From positions 1 to 47,020 of the forward strand of contig CAYRJA010000008.1 in NCBI GenBank assembly GCA_964424455.1: a DNA stretch of 47,020 nt, given 5' to 3'. Below, in pieces: positions 16,989-26,365 of this stretch (its first letter is position 1; each line of letters starts with the position of its first letter). Made by a program: the position numbers and the translations under genes. The notes below the pieces were generated by a model. The model saw only the letters and a list, made by a program, of their open reading frames with translations, did not search any database and was not told the DNA's origin. This stretch comes from CAYRJA01 sp964424455. Its GTDB lineage: Bacteria; Bacteroidota; Bacteroidia; Chitinophagales; UBA10324.

Positions 16989-17657
16989 ATGAACATGGAT
17001 AAAACAGAATTAACCAATCCCTTTATTGCAAAACTGAGAAGAGAATATACCTCACGAACGCTGGATGAAAAGGATGTTACAGCTAATCCCATTGTACAGT
17101 TCAATCATTGGTTTGAAGAAGCAGTGAAAGCAGAAGTGCCGGAGCCGAATGCAATGGCAATTGCCACAACTATGGTTGATTTTAAACCTTCTGTAAGAAT
17201 GGTGTTACTGAAAGGAGTGGAAGAAGGTGGGTTTGTTTTCTTCACAAATTATCAAAGCCGAAAAGGCACAGAGCTGATGTGGAATCCTTATGGCAGTTTA
17301 CTTTTTTTCTGGCATGAATTGGAAAGGCAAGTCCGTATTGAAGGAAGAGTTGAAAAAATTTCTGCTGAAGAGTCCACAAAGTATTTTCATTCACGACCAC
17401 GCGGTAGTCAGATTGGCACACATGTTTCTCCGCAAAGCACAGTGATTGAAAGCCGGGAAGTTTTAGAGAAAAAAATGAGTGAGATGGAAAGTGAGTTCAA
17501 TGGAAAAGAAATTGAGCGTCCCACTTATTGGGGTGGATACAAACTACTTCCTAATGTGATGGAGTTCTGGCAAGGAAGAGCCAGCCGGCTGCACGACCGT
17601 ATCAGATATACACTTGTGAAACAGAATGAATGGAAAATAGAGCGCCTCGCTCCCTGA
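16989..17657 (+). CDS. pdxH: Pyridoxamine/pyridoxine 5'-phosphate oxidase
   Basis: A 222-residue FMN enzyme that oxidises PNP or PMP to pyridoxal phosphate. It shows SVRMVLLKGVEEGGFVFFTNYQSRKG (FMN-binding barrel), RQVRIEGRVEKIS, the SRPRGSQIG loop, PTYWGGYKLLPNVMEFWQG and the C-terminal RLHDRIRYT...IERLAP, which holds the substrate-binding Arg-His pair. The length is as expected. It lies 26 bases after polA on the same strand. ATG codons at 16989 and 16995 are both possible starts. Confidence 0.95.
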   Translation: MNMDKTELTNPFIAKLRREYTSRTLDEKDVTANPIVQFNHWFEEAVKAEVPEPNAMAIATTMVDFKPSVRMVLLKGVEEGGFVFFTNYQSRKGTELMWNPYGSLLFFWHELERQVRIEGRVEKISAEESTKYFHSRPRGSQIGTHVSPQSTVIESREVLEKKMSEMESEFNGKEIERPTYWGGYKLLPNVMEFWQGRASRLHDRIRYTLVKQNEWKIERLAP

Positions 17658-17701
17658 TTAAAAGGTTTTTTTCAATAAATGAAAAAACATAAGTTGCCCC
17701 T

Positions 17702-18892
17702 ATGATATCACCTGACACAATTAAAGGACTGGCACACTCACTCAAAACCGAAACCATAAACTGGCGCCGGCATTTTCATGCTCATCCTGAACTTTCTTCC
17801 AATGAATTTCAAACGGCGAAATACATATCAGACTTGTTAAGCAGTTGGGGAGTTAAACATCGTAAAGAAATTGCAGGAACAGGAATCGAAGTTGTACTGG
17901 AAGGAAAAAATCCGTCAAAAAAAATAATTGCCCTTCGTGCTGATATGGATGCATTGCCGATTACAGAAAAAAATAATGTTCCTTACAAATCACAAAACAA
18001 CGGTGTAATGCATGCCTGCGGTCATGATGTGCATACCGCATCATTGCTGGGCGCGTTAAAAATTCTTCATTCACTGAAACCGGAATGGGATGGAACTATC
18101 AAGTTTATTTTTCAGCCCTCTGAGGAAAAATTACCCGGCGGCGCTTCACTTATGATTAAAGAAGGTATTTTGGAAAACCCTAAACCATCAGGAATTTTAG
18201 CACAACATGTTTACCCTTCTTTGGAAGTGGGTAAAGTAGGGTTCCGTTCAGGGCAATACATGGCTTCAAGTGATGAGTTGTACATTACTGTAACAGGCAA
18301 AGGCGGACATGCAGCCATGCCTGCCGAATACAACAATCCTTTATTTATTGCTGCACGGCTGCTCACTGCTTATGAAAATTTGATTTCAGAATTTAAGCAA
18401 CAAGCTATTCCAACTGTATTATCGTTCGGGAAAATCACAGGAAACGGAGCAACTAATGTTGTTCCGGATGAAGTATTTATAGAAGGAACTTTTCGCACAA
18501 TGAATGAAAGCTGGCGAAAACAGGTTCATGAGAAATTGGTATCCATTGCAAAAGCAATTTCTTCAGAAACCAATTCTTCTTGTGAAATAAAATTTATTCA
18601 TGGCTATCCTTCGCTTTCCAATAATAAAGAACTGACAGAGCGGACAAGAAAAGCGGCAGAAGAATTTCTCGGAAAAGAAAATGTAGTGGAGCTTGAGCAG
18701 AGAATGACCTCTGAAGATTTTGCTTACTACTCTCAGGTTATTCCGGGATGTTTTTACCGGTTAGGAACAGGAAATAAAGCAAAAGGAATCACTTCGCCGG
18801 TTCATACCTCCACTTTCGATATTGACGAAAATGCACTTGAAACCGGCTGCGGGCTGATGGCGTGGCTGACAGTGAATGAGTTGAATAAATAA
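17702..18892 (+). CDS. M20-family amidohydrolase (N-acyl amino acid deacylase type)
   Basis: A 396-residue cytosolic metallopeptidase-fold enzyme. Metal-ligand motifs are HACGHDVHT near 102-110 (Cys and His ligands typical of the IAA-amino acid/hippurate hydrolase branch), the EE pair in FQPSEEKLPGGA, AQHVYPSLEVG and the late His in SPVHTSTFDID. The small dimerisation domain sits in the middle (about 190-300). Relatives remove acyl groups from N-acetyl or N-acyl amino acids. The exact substrate is not predictable. It is 44 bases after pdxH with no terminator between, so co-transcription is possible. Confidence 0.88.
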   Translation: MISPDTIKGLAHSLKTETINWRRHFHAHPELSSNEFQTAKYISDLLSSWGVKHRKEIAGTGIEVVLEGKNPSKKIIALRADMDALPITEKNNVPYKSQNNGVMHACGHDVHTASLLGALKILHSLKPEWDGTIKFIFQPSEEKLPGGASLMIKEGILENPKPSGILAQHVYPSLEVGKVGFRSGQYMASSDELYITVTGKGGHAAMPAEYNNPLFIAARLLTAYENLISEFKQQAIPTVLSFGKITGNGATNVVPDEVFIEGTFRTMNESWRKQVHEKLVSIAKAISSETNSSCEIKFIHGYPSLSNNKELTERTRKAAEEFLGKENVVELEQRMTSEDFAYYSQVIPGCFYRLGTGNKAKGITSPVHTSTFDIDENALETGCGLMAWLTVNELNK

Positions 18893-18925
18893 TTCTCCTT
18901 ATTCCTTTGTAAGTTTACGGCGCAA

Positions 18926-19528
18926 ATGAGTTCCACTGTAGAAAATATACATCCCACCTTTCACAGGATTTTGCAAAGAAAGGAAAAGCTGTTAAACCAA
19001 AAATCAAAAGTCATCTGGTTGACAGGGTTGAGCGGATCGGGAAAGAGTACCCTCGCAGAACTGCTGGAGAAAAAGCTTTATGAAAAAAAGTTTTTGACTC
19101 AAATATTAGATGGTGACAATGTCCGCACCGGCATCAACAACAATCTTGGATTTTCTGATGCTGACCGTTTAGAAAATATCCGGCGGATTGCAGAGGTGTC
19201 AAAACTGTTTCTGAATTGTGGTATCATCACTATCAACTCTTTTGTCAGCCCTACAAATGAAGTGCGGAAACTGGCAAAGCAGATTATAGGAGAAAATGAT
19301 TTTGTAGAGATATTTGTCAGTTGTCCGATAGAGGTTTGCGAACAACGGGATGTAAAAGGGCTTTATGCAAAAGCCAGAAGAGGAGAGATAAAAGATTTCA
19401 CCGGTATTACAGCGCCGTTTGAATCACCTGTTACACCCAACCTTGTAGTTAAAACAAATGAACTAAGTGTGGAAGAAGCCACTGAAAAGATTTTTTCGTT
19501 TATTCTTCCGCTTATTACAATCCAATAA
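18926..19528 (+). CDS. cysC: Adenylylsulfate (APS) kinase
   Basis: A 200-residue kinase that phosphorylates APS to PAPS. Features: Walker A GLSGSGKST at 34-42, DGDNVR at about 64-69, the RRIAEVSKLF helix, the lid segment KGLYAKARRGEIKDFTGI, and the APFESP substrate loop. It is a free-standing protein, not fused to CysN. It heads the sulfate activation cluster: cysD follows after two bases and cysN after another 71. A loose promoter-like TATTCCTTTG lies about 20 bases before the ATG, with four bases between TA and TTTG instead of two, so I do not list it. Confidence 0.95.
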   Translation: MSSTVENIHPTFHRILQRKEKLLNQKSKVIWLTGLSGSGKSTLAELLEKKLYEKKFLTQILDGDNVRTGINNNLGFSDADRLENIRRIAEVSKLFLNCGIITINSFVSPTNEVRKLAKQIIGENDFVEIFVSCPIEVCEQRDVKGLYAKARRGEIKDFTGITAPFESPVTPNLVVKTNELSVEEATEKIFSFILPLITIQ

Positions 19529-19530
19529 AA

Positions 19531-20436
19531 ATGAAAGCATACAATTTAACACACCTGAAAGAACTGGAATCGGAAAGCATATATGTGCTTCGTGAAGTAG
19601 CCGCACAATTTGAACGACCTGTTTTATTATTCAGCGGAGGAAAAGATTCTATAGTAGTATCGCACCTTGCCCGCAAAGCTTTTTTTCCTGCAAACATTCC
19701 ATTTACCTTAATGCATGTGGATACGGGTCACAACTTCCCGGAAGCCATTCAGTTTCGTGATAAGTGGGTAGAAGAACTCGGAGTGCGTTTGGTGGTTGCA
19801 TCTGTTCAGGAATCTATTGATAAAGGAAGAGTAGCAGAAGAAAAAGGATATAATGCCAGCCGTAACAGATTACAAACCACTACTCTGCTGGATGCGATTG
19901 AACAAAACAAATTTGATTGTGCCATCGGAGGCGCTCGCCGTGATGAAGAAAAGGCAAGAGCAAAGGAAAGATTTTTCAGCCACCGTGATGAGTTCGGACA
20001 ATGGAATCCGAAGGATCAGCGTCCTGAACTATGGAATATCTTCAACGGAAGAAAAAATATGGGAGAACATTTCCGTGCTTTTCCTATCAGCAACTGGACA
20101 GAAATGGATGTATGGCAATATGTTTTGCTCGAAAAAATCCCATTACCCAGTCTGTATTTTACACATAAGCGAAAAGTATTTAAGCGCGATGGTGTGATTT
20201 ATTCCGTATGCGATTTCATAAAAATGAAACCGGAAGAAAAGGCAGAAGATATGGTGGTTCGTTTCCGCACGGTCGGCGACATGACTTGCACCGGAGCCGT
20301 ATTATCCGAGGCAAGAACTGTTGAAGAAATTATTGCCGAAGTAGCTTCCTCCAGAACCACAGAGCGCGGTTCTCGTCTTGATGACAAAAGAAGCGAAGCG
20401 GCAATGGAAGACAGAAAAAAACAAGGATACTTCTAA
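19531..20436 (+). CDS. cysD: Sulfate adenylyltransferase subunit 2
   Basis: A 301-residue PP-loop ATPase, the catalytic small subunit of ATP sulfurylase (ATP + sulfate to APS). The PP-loop is LLFSGGKDSIV around 32-42; further family blocks are HVDTGHNFPE, GGARRDEEKARAKER, FPISNWTEMDVW and RFRTVGDMTCTGAV. The C-terminal RGSRLDDKRSEAAMEDRKKQGYF ending is diagnostic of CysD and not of PAPS reductase. It works as a heterodimer with the GTPase CysN encoded just downstream. Confidence 0.97.
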   Translation: MKAYNLTHLKELESESIYVLREVAAQFERPVLLFSGGKDSIVVSHLARKAFFPANIPFTLMHVDTGHNFPEAIQFRDKWVEELGVRLVVASVQESIDKGRVAEEKGYNASRNRLQTTTLLDAIEQNKFDCAIGGARRDEEKARAKERFFSHRDEFGQWNPKDQRPELWNIFNGRKNMGEHFRAFPISNWTEMDVWQYVLLEKIPLPSLYFTHKRKVFKRDGVIYSVCDFIKMKPEEKAEDMVVRFRTVGDMTCTGAVLSEARTVEEIIAEVASSRTTERGSRLDDKRSEAAMEDRKKQGYF

Positions 20437-20507
20437 TACTGTTATTCCGGGTAAAAAATCTGACTGTAACAGATGATTCAGTTTGCTTAGTGTAACAAAA
20501 AAATTTA

Positions 20508-21776
20508 ATGATGACTACTAATAACTATTTGAACATGGAACTTCTCCGGTTTACCACCGCAGGAAGTGTTGATGACGGTAAGAGTACTTTGATTGGCAGA
20601 TTGCTTTACGACTCTAAATCTATTTTTGAAGACCAGCTTGAAGCTATCACACATACCAGCCGCCAGCGGGGAGAGGAAGGAGTGAATCTTGCACTTCTTA
20701 CCGATGGACTTCGTGCAGAGCGCGAACAGGGAATCACCATTGATGTGGCATACCGCTATTTCGCAACGCCTAAGCGTAAGTTTATTATTGCTGATACACC
20801 CGGACATATTCAATATACACGCAATATGGTTACAGGGGCAAGTACAGCCAATCTTGCTATTATTTTAGTGGATGCGCGTAACGGAGTAGTGGAACAAACC
20901 TGTCGCCATTCGTTTATTGCCTCTCTTCTCGAGATTCCGCACCTTGTTGTTTGTGTAAATAAAATGGATTTAGTGGATTGGAAAGAGGAAGTGTTTGAAA
21001 AGATTAAATCGGATTATACCTCTTTCGCAGCAAAGCTCGATGTGCGTGATATTACTTTTATTCCCATCAGTGCACTGAATGGTGATAATGTGGTGGAGCC
21101 ATCACAAAATATGCTTTGGTACAACGGAAGTACTTTATTGTATCTTTTGGAAAACATACACATTGCCAGCGATGAAAACCATATTGATGCAAGATTTCCT
21201 GTTCAATATGTTGTCCGGCCTTACAACGATAAGTATCACGATTATCGCGGTTATGCGGGAAGAGTGGCAGGAGGGATTTTTCGACCGGGAGATGAAGTGG
21301 AAGTTTTACCCAGCGGTTTTTCATCCAAAATAAAAGGGATTGATACTTATGATGGAAGCCTGGAACAGGCTTTTCCTCCTCAGAGTGTATGTATAACACT
21401 GGAAGATGATATTGACATCAGCCGCGGAGATATGATTGTACGCAAGAACAACAAGCCCGAACTGTCACAGGATGTGGACCTGATGATTTGCTGGTTTAAT
21501 GAAAAACCGTTACAGTTAAATGGCAAGTATGCACTAAAACATACTACCCGAGATGCGCGATGTGTGGTAAAGGAAATAAAATATAAAATGAACATCAATA
21601 CGCTGCAGCGTGTTACAGACGATAAAGAAATCAAGATGAATGATATTGCCAAGATTTCTATCCGCACTACTGTTCCGCTGATGTACGACAGCTACCGCCG
21701 CAATCGTGTTACAGGAAGTCTAATCCTGATAGATGAAGCCACGAACGAAACGGTTGGAGCAGGAATGATTGTGTAA
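20508..21776 (+). CDS. cysN: Sulfate adenylyltransferase subunit 1 (GTPase)
   Basis: A 422-residue EF-Tu-like GTPase that drives APS formation by CysD. G1 is GSVDDGKST at 19-27, G3 DTPGH near 97 and G4 NKMD near 152. Two beta-barrel domains follow (GRVAGGIFRPGDEVEVLPSG; RDARCVVKEIKYK). The length shows that no APS kinase domain is fused, which agrees with a separate cysC. ATGs at 20508 and 20511 are both possible starts. It ends 9 bases before the stop of the opposing DUF2061 gene; no terminator hairpin separates them. Confidence 0.96.
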   Translation: MMTTNNYLNMELLRFTTAGSVDDGKSTLIGRLLYDSKSIFEDQLEAITHTSRQRGEEGVNLALLTDGLRAEREQGITIDVAYRYFATPKRKFIIADTPGHIQYTRNMVTGASTANLAIILVDARNGVVEQTCRHSFIASLLEIPHLVVCVNKMDLVDWKEEVFEKIKSDYTSFAAKLDVRDITFIPISALNGDNVVEPSQNMLWYNGSTLLYLLENIHIASDENHIDARFPVQYVVRPYNDKYHDYRGYAGRVAGGIFRPGDEVEVLPSGFSSKIKGIDTYDGSLEQAFPPQSVCITLEDDIDISRGDMIVRKNNKPELSQDVDLMICWFNEKPLQLNGKYALKHTTRDARCVVKEIKYKMNINTLQRVTDDKEIKMNDIAKISIRTTVPLMYDSYRRNRVTGSLILIDEATNETVGAGMIV

Positions 21777-21785
21777 TATATTTAT

Positions 21786-22244
21786 TTACTTTTTCCTGTC
21801 CAAACCAGACGAAGCACCTGTTTTAATCCGCTGCCATACACGCTCATGCAGCCAGTATAAAACTATCTTTGTAAATATCTCCGTGAAGCCGATACTAAAT
21901 GCTTTAGTGTAATCGCCTGTTACAAAGAATGCGATTATTGTTGTGTCAATCGTTCCAAACAAACGCCAGCTTACGCCTTTTACTACACTGCGGTAGTGAC
22001 GGTCTTTCCGGATTCGATGCCCAAAATCATCATCTACATTAAACCTGCCGAACCCAATCATCAGCCAGACACGCTCATGAATATAGTAAAGCACTATTTT
22101 CGTAAATATCTCTATTCCTCCGATACGAAGCGCTGTATCAATATCCCCGGTGAAAAGCCATGACAGGAAAATGGTGTCCATTGTTCCCACAGCACGCCAT
22201 GTTATTCCTTTTATAAAACTTCTTGAGTGGTTTTCTGTATCCAT
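21786..22244 (-). CDS. Tandem DUF2061 membrane protein
   Basis: A 152-residue protein made of two copies of the same unit: RSFIKGITWRAVGTMDTIFLSWLFTGD... IFTKIVLYYIHERVW (about 7-56) and RSVVKGVSWRLFGTIDTTIIAFFVTGD... IFTKIVLYWLHERVW (about 83-139). Each has one or two hydrophobic helices and ends in a Trp/His/Arg signature. DUF2061 proteins are often encoded beside sulfate assimilation genes in Bacteroidota, and this one faces cysN tail to tail. A role in sulfate uptake or complex tethering is guesswork. The duplication inside one chain is clear from the sequence. Confidence 0.85.
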   Translation of the reverse strand: MDTENHSRSFIKGITWRAVGTMDTIFLSWLFTGDIDTALRIGGIEIFTKIVLYYIHERVWLMIGFGRFNVDDDFGHRIRKDRHYRSVVKGVSWRLFGTIDTTIIAFFVTGDYTKAFSIGFTEIFTKIVLYWLHERVWQRIKTGASSGLDRKK

Positions 22245-22503
22245 CTGTCCGCCTATATTATATTTTACCTTTGGTAGTTATTAAGTTTTAACCCCATTTC
22301 AATATTCCGAATGATTGTGAAGCACATAATAATCTCTGCCTGAAATAATTTTTGCAAATAAACAAATGATAAAGCATTTGTTACAGAACAGTATCGGTTA
22401 TTTTCTGAAAATATATAGTTCCGTATGCACAGTATCAGTTATGTGAAGCCGCTTCTCTTTTTATTTTAGATATTTGCATCTTAATTTATTAGTTCAGACC
22501 TAA

Positions 22504-25218
22504 ATGGACCAATTTTCTTATATTTCTAATGCTACACCAGATTATATTGAATCAATGTATTCCGACTTCAAACAAGACCCGGAATCAATTGATACAGGGT
22601 GGAGAGATTTCTTTGAGGGTTTTGATTTTGCTGTAACAGCAAGAGATGGTGAAGGCGCAACTACCACTCTAAGCCCTAAGGAATTTAAAGTTTACAGTCT
22701 GATTCAGGCATACCGTGAAAGAGGACATTTGATTTCAAAGACAAATCCTATCCGACCGCGCAAAGACCGTCATCCCAATCTGGAGTTGAAAAATTTTGGA
22801 TTAGATGAAGGCGACTTGAATGAACAGTTTACAGCAGGCGAAACGCTTGGTCTTGGAAAAACATCTCTGAAAAATATCATTGCACATCTTCAGCAGATTT
22901 ATTGTCGCTCTATAGGAGTTGAATATACCTATATCGTCAATCCTGAAATGCACAAGTGGTTTCAGCAAAAATTTGAAAGTGGTGCAAAATCATTCGACTT
23001 CTCTATTGAAAAGAAGAAACAAATCCTGCAAAAACTGAACGATGCAGTAGTGTTTGAAAAATTTCTGAATACAAAATACATTGGACAAAAAAGATTTTCA
23101 CTGGAAGGAGGAGAAACCACCATCCCTGCATTAGATGCAATTATTGAATGGTCAGCTAATGCCGGCGTGGAAGAAATCATCATCGGAATGGCGCACAGGG
23201 GTCGTTTGAATATTCTTGCTAATACTCTTGGAAAAACTTACGAACAAATATTCAGTGAATTTGAAGGAGTGATTCCACCGGATACCACAATGGGTGACGG
23301 TGATGTGAAATATCATCTCGGATATTCATCACAGGTTAAAACTTCTTCCGGAAAAACTGTAATGCTTAAGCTTTCCCCAAATCCTTCACATTTGGAAGCG
23401 GTCACTTCTGTGGTAGAAGGCTTCACAAGGGCTAAAGCAGATTTGCTTTACCAAAGTGATTACAGACGCATACTTCCGATATTAATTCATGGCGATGCCT
23501 CAGTGGCAGGTCAGGGTATAGTTTACGAAGTGTTACAAATGTGTCAATTAGAAGGATATTATACAGGAGGTACCATTCATTTTGTTATTAATAACCAAAT
23601 CGGCTTTACCACTGATTTTGATGATGCCCGTTCTTCAGATTACTGTACCAGTCTGGCGGCTATGGTAGAAGCGCCTGTATTGCATGTAAATGGCGATGAT
23701 CCCGAAGCGGTAGTGTTTGCCGTAGAAATAGCTACAGAATTCCGGCAGAAATTTCATCGGGATGTTTTTGTGGACATGGTGTGCTACCGCCGTCACGGAC
23801 ATAATGAAGGCGATGATCCAAAATACACACAGCCCAACCTTTATCAACTGATTGACGAACATCCTAATCCACGCGAAGTTTACAGTCAGCAGTTAATTGC
23901 CGCGGGAGAAATAGAAGCAGAATTATCTAAACAACTTGATAAGGATTTCTGGAAGAAATTACAAGACCGGTTGGATGCAGTAAAACAACATCCGCTCCCT
24001 TATGAATATCAGCAACCGGAACTTGATTGGAAAAAATTACACCGGTCGCAGCCTGAAGATTTTGATAGCTCACCCGATACTGCTGTTCCGCTTGAACTGA
24101 TTAATCAGATAATGGATAGGACTACTTCTCATCCGGAAGGTTTTACTCCATTAAAAAAAGTGGATGCATTGTTGAAACACCGTGAAAAAATCTTTTTAGA
24201 AGAGAAAAAATTAGATTGGGCGGGTGGTGAATTACTTGCTTACGGCACATTGCTTTTGGAAGGTCACGATGTACGGCTTAGCGGTCAGGATGTAAAACGA
24301 GGAACTTTCTCTCACCGCCATGCCATTCTTTATGATGCAGTCACCAACCGCGAATACAACCGGCTCGACCATATAGCAGAAAATCAGGGACGATTCCGTA
24401 TTTACAATTCATTGCTGTCTGAATTTGCAGTGCTTGGATTTGAATACGGTTACAGCTTAGCATCGCCCCAGTCGCTTACGATATGGGAAGCACAGTTTGG
24501 CGATTTCTGTAACAATGCACAAACGATTATTGACCAGTTTATAGCTTCGGCAGAAAGTAAGTGGCAGCGTATGAGCGGTATTACATTGCTCTTGCCTCAT
24601 GCTTATGAAGGTCAGGGACCGGAACACTCCAGCGCGCGGTTAGAAAGGTTTCTTATGTTGTGTGCTGATTACAATATAATAGTAGCCAACGCTACAACTC
24701 CGGCTAACTTTTTTCATTTAATCAGAAGGCAACTGAATCGCCCGTTCCGTAAACCGCTGATAGTAATGTCGCCTAAATCATTACTTCGCCATCCGAAATG
24801 TGTATCAGATGTATCAGAGTTTACCTCCGGTGGATTTAAAGAAATTTATGATGATGTTACAGTAAATGATGTAAGTAAAATAAAAAGAGTACTGGTGTGT
24901 TCAGGAAAAGTTTATTACGACCTGATAGAGAAACAGTCCACATTGAAAAATGATGAGATTGCTATTGTACGCTTGGAACAGTTGCATCCACTTCCTGAAA
25001 AACAGTTAGATGCTCTTTTGAAAAAATACAACCGTGCAAAGTTTGTGTGGGTACAGGAGGAGTCGACAAACATGGGGGCATGGGCTTACATGATGATGAA
25101 CTATCCGAAAGCCAAGTGGGGAATGATTGCACGCAAGGCAAGCGCATCTCCCGCATCGGGATTTTTGAAAGTACATCTGAAAGAGCAGGAAGAATTGATT
25201 AATAAAGCTTTTGAATAA
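22504..25218 (+). CDS. sucA: 2-oxoglutarate dehydrogenase E1 component
   Basis: A 904-residue thiamine diphosphate enzyme that decarboxylates 2-oxoglutarate and passes succinyl to the E2 lipoyl group. The N-terminus begins with the short YIESMYSDFKQDPESID helix found in OGDH E1. Other blocks: FSLEGGETTIPALD, GMAHRGRLN, SPNPSHLEAV, HGDASVAGQGIVYE, NNQIGFTTD (ThDP-binding GDxx-NN region with NGDDPEAV), RRHGHNEGDDP, and the transketolase-type half with HAYEGQGPEHSSAR. The length is normal. sucB follows after 19 bases. No E3 (lpd) gene lies in the window. Confidence 0.96.
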   Translation: MDQFSYISNATPDYIESMYSDFKQDPESIDTGWRDFFEGFDFAVTARDGEGATTTLSPKEFKVYSLIQAYRERGHLISKTNPIRPRKDRHPNLELKNFGLDEGDLNEQFTAGETLGLGKTSLKNIIAHLQQIYCRSIGVEYTYIVNPEMHKWFQQKFESGAKSFDFSIEKKKQILQKLNDAVVFEKFLNTKYIGQKRFSLEGGETTIPALDAIIEWSANAGVEEIIIGMAHRGRLNILANTLGKTYEQIFSEFEGVIPPDTTMGDGDVKYHLGYSSQVKTSSGKTVMLKLSPNPSHLEAVTSVVEGFTRAKADLLYQSDYRRILPILIHGDASVAGQGIVYEVLQMCQLEGYYTGGTIHFVINNQIGFTTDFDDARSSDYCTSLAAMVEAPVLHVNGDDPEAVVFAVEIATEFRQKFHRDVFVDMVCYRRHGHNEGDDPKYTQPNLYQLIDEHPNPREVYSQQLIAAGEIEAELSKQLDKDFWKKLQDRLDAVKQHPLPYEYQQPELDWKKLHRSQPEDFDSSPDTAVPLELINQIMDRTTSHPEGFTPLKKVDALLKHREKIFLEEKKLDWAGGELLAYGTLLLEGHDVRLSGQDVKRGTFSHRHAILYDAVTNREYNRLDHIAENQGRFRIYNSLLSEFAVLGFEYGYSLASPQSLTIWEAQFGDFCNNAQTIIDQFIASAESKWQRMSGITLLLPHAYEGQGPEHSSARLERFLMLCADYNIIVANATTPANFFHLIRRQLNRPFRKPLIVMSPKSLLRHPKCVSDVSEFTSGGFKEIYDDVTVNDVSKIKRVLVCSGKVYYDLIEKQSTLKNDEIAIVRLEQLHPLPEKQLDALLKKYNRAKFVWVQEESTNMGAWAYMMMNYPKAKWGMIARKASASPASGFLKVHLKEQEELINKAFE

Positions 25219-25237
25219 TAACTTTTGAAAATAAAAA

Positions 25238-26365
25238 ATGGAAATCGAGATTAAGGTACCCACAGTCGGGGAGTCAATTAATGAAGTAACATTAGTAAAA
25301 TGGCTGAAGAAGGATGGTGACATCGTTCAACAGGATGAGTTGCTCTGCGAATTGGAATCAGAGAAAGCCACCTTTGAACTGAACGCTGAAAAACCCGGCA
25401 AGCTGAAAACACTTGTTCCTGAAAACACTGTATTAAAAATTGGCGATACAGTAGCTAAAATTGATACAAGTGTACCTGCTAATTCTGCACCCCCACAGAA
25501 AGAAGAGGTCAAAAAAGAAGTTAATACTGAACAACCTAAGCCGGCTGCACCTAAAGTAAAAGAAGCGCCGAAAGAAGAGAAGAAACCGGAAGAAAAGAAA
25601 ACAGCTCCACCGCCACCAGTGAGAAGCGCTCCTGTAACAGAAGGAAAATTCAGCAGGCAGGAGAGCAGAGAAGCAATGAGTTCTTTGCGCAAAACAGTGA
25701 GCCGCCGATTGGTAACGGCAAAAAATGAAACGGCTATGCTCACCACTTTCAATGAAGTGGATATGAAGGCGATTATGGATATCCGCCAGCAGTATAAAGA
25801 AATTTATAAAGACCAGAATGTCATCAGTCTTGGGTTTATGTCCTTCTTTACACGGGCAGTTTGTATTGCACTGAAAGAGTTTCCCAAACTGAATGCGAGT
25901 ATTGATGGTGATGAAATTATTTACCACGATTTCTGCGATATTTCCATAGCTGTTTCCACACCGAAAGGATTGGTGGTGCCGGTTATCCGGAATGCGGAAT
26001 CTCTTGCTATGCTCGAAATTGAAGCGGCAGTGGCAGATCTTGCTGTACGTGGGAGAGAAAACAAACTAACGCTGGAAGAAATGAGAGGTGGTACATTCAC
26101 CATCACGAATGGCGGCGTATTTGGCTCACTCATGTCCACTCCGATTATCAATATTCCTCAGGTCGCCATTCTTGGCTTACACAAAATTCAGGATCGTCCG
26201 GTGGTAATGGACGGAAAAATTGTAATCCGTCCGATGATGTATCTCGCTCTTTCTTATGACCACAGAATAGTTGACGGAAAAGAATCAGTAACATTTTTGG
26301 TAAGAGTAAAGCAACTGCTTGAAACTCCGTATCAGTTTTTCGCTGAACATGAATTAACGAATTAA
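25238..26365 (+). CDS. sucB: 2-oxoglutarate dehydrogenase E2 (dihydrolipoyl succinyltransferase) without E3-binding domain
   Basis: A 375-residue succinyltransferase. The lipoyl domain (1-77) carries the lipoylated Lys43 in LESEKATFE. A long Pro/Lys/Glu-rich linker (about 78-135) follows, and then directly the catalytic domain, starting REAMSSLRKTVSRRLV and ending with ALSYDHRIVDG (His342 and Asp346 catalytic). Bacterial E2o proteins usually have a 35-residue peripheral-subunit-binding domain between linker and core; I find no such segment here, and the protein is 30-50 residues short as a result. The gene is intact otherwise. The ppx gene begins at the very next base after its stop. Confidence 0.93.
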   Translation: MEIEIKVPTVGESINEVTLVKWLKKDGDIVQQDELLCELESEKATFELNAEKPGKLKTLVPENTVLKIGDTVAKIDTSVPANSAPPQKEEVKKEVNTEQPKPAAPKVKEAPKEEKKPEEKKTAPPPPVRSAPVTEGKFSRQESREAMSSLRKTVSRRLVTAKNETAMLTTFNEVDMKAIMDIRQQYKEIYKDQNVISLGFMSFFTRAVCIALKEFPKLNASIDGDEIIYHDFCDISIAVSTPKGLVVPVIRNAESLAMLEIEAAVADLAVRGRENKLTLEEMRGGTFTITNGGVFGSLMSTPIINIPQVAILGLHKIQDRPVVMDGKIVIRPMMYLALSYDHRIVDGKESVTFLVRVKQLLETPYQFFAEHELTN

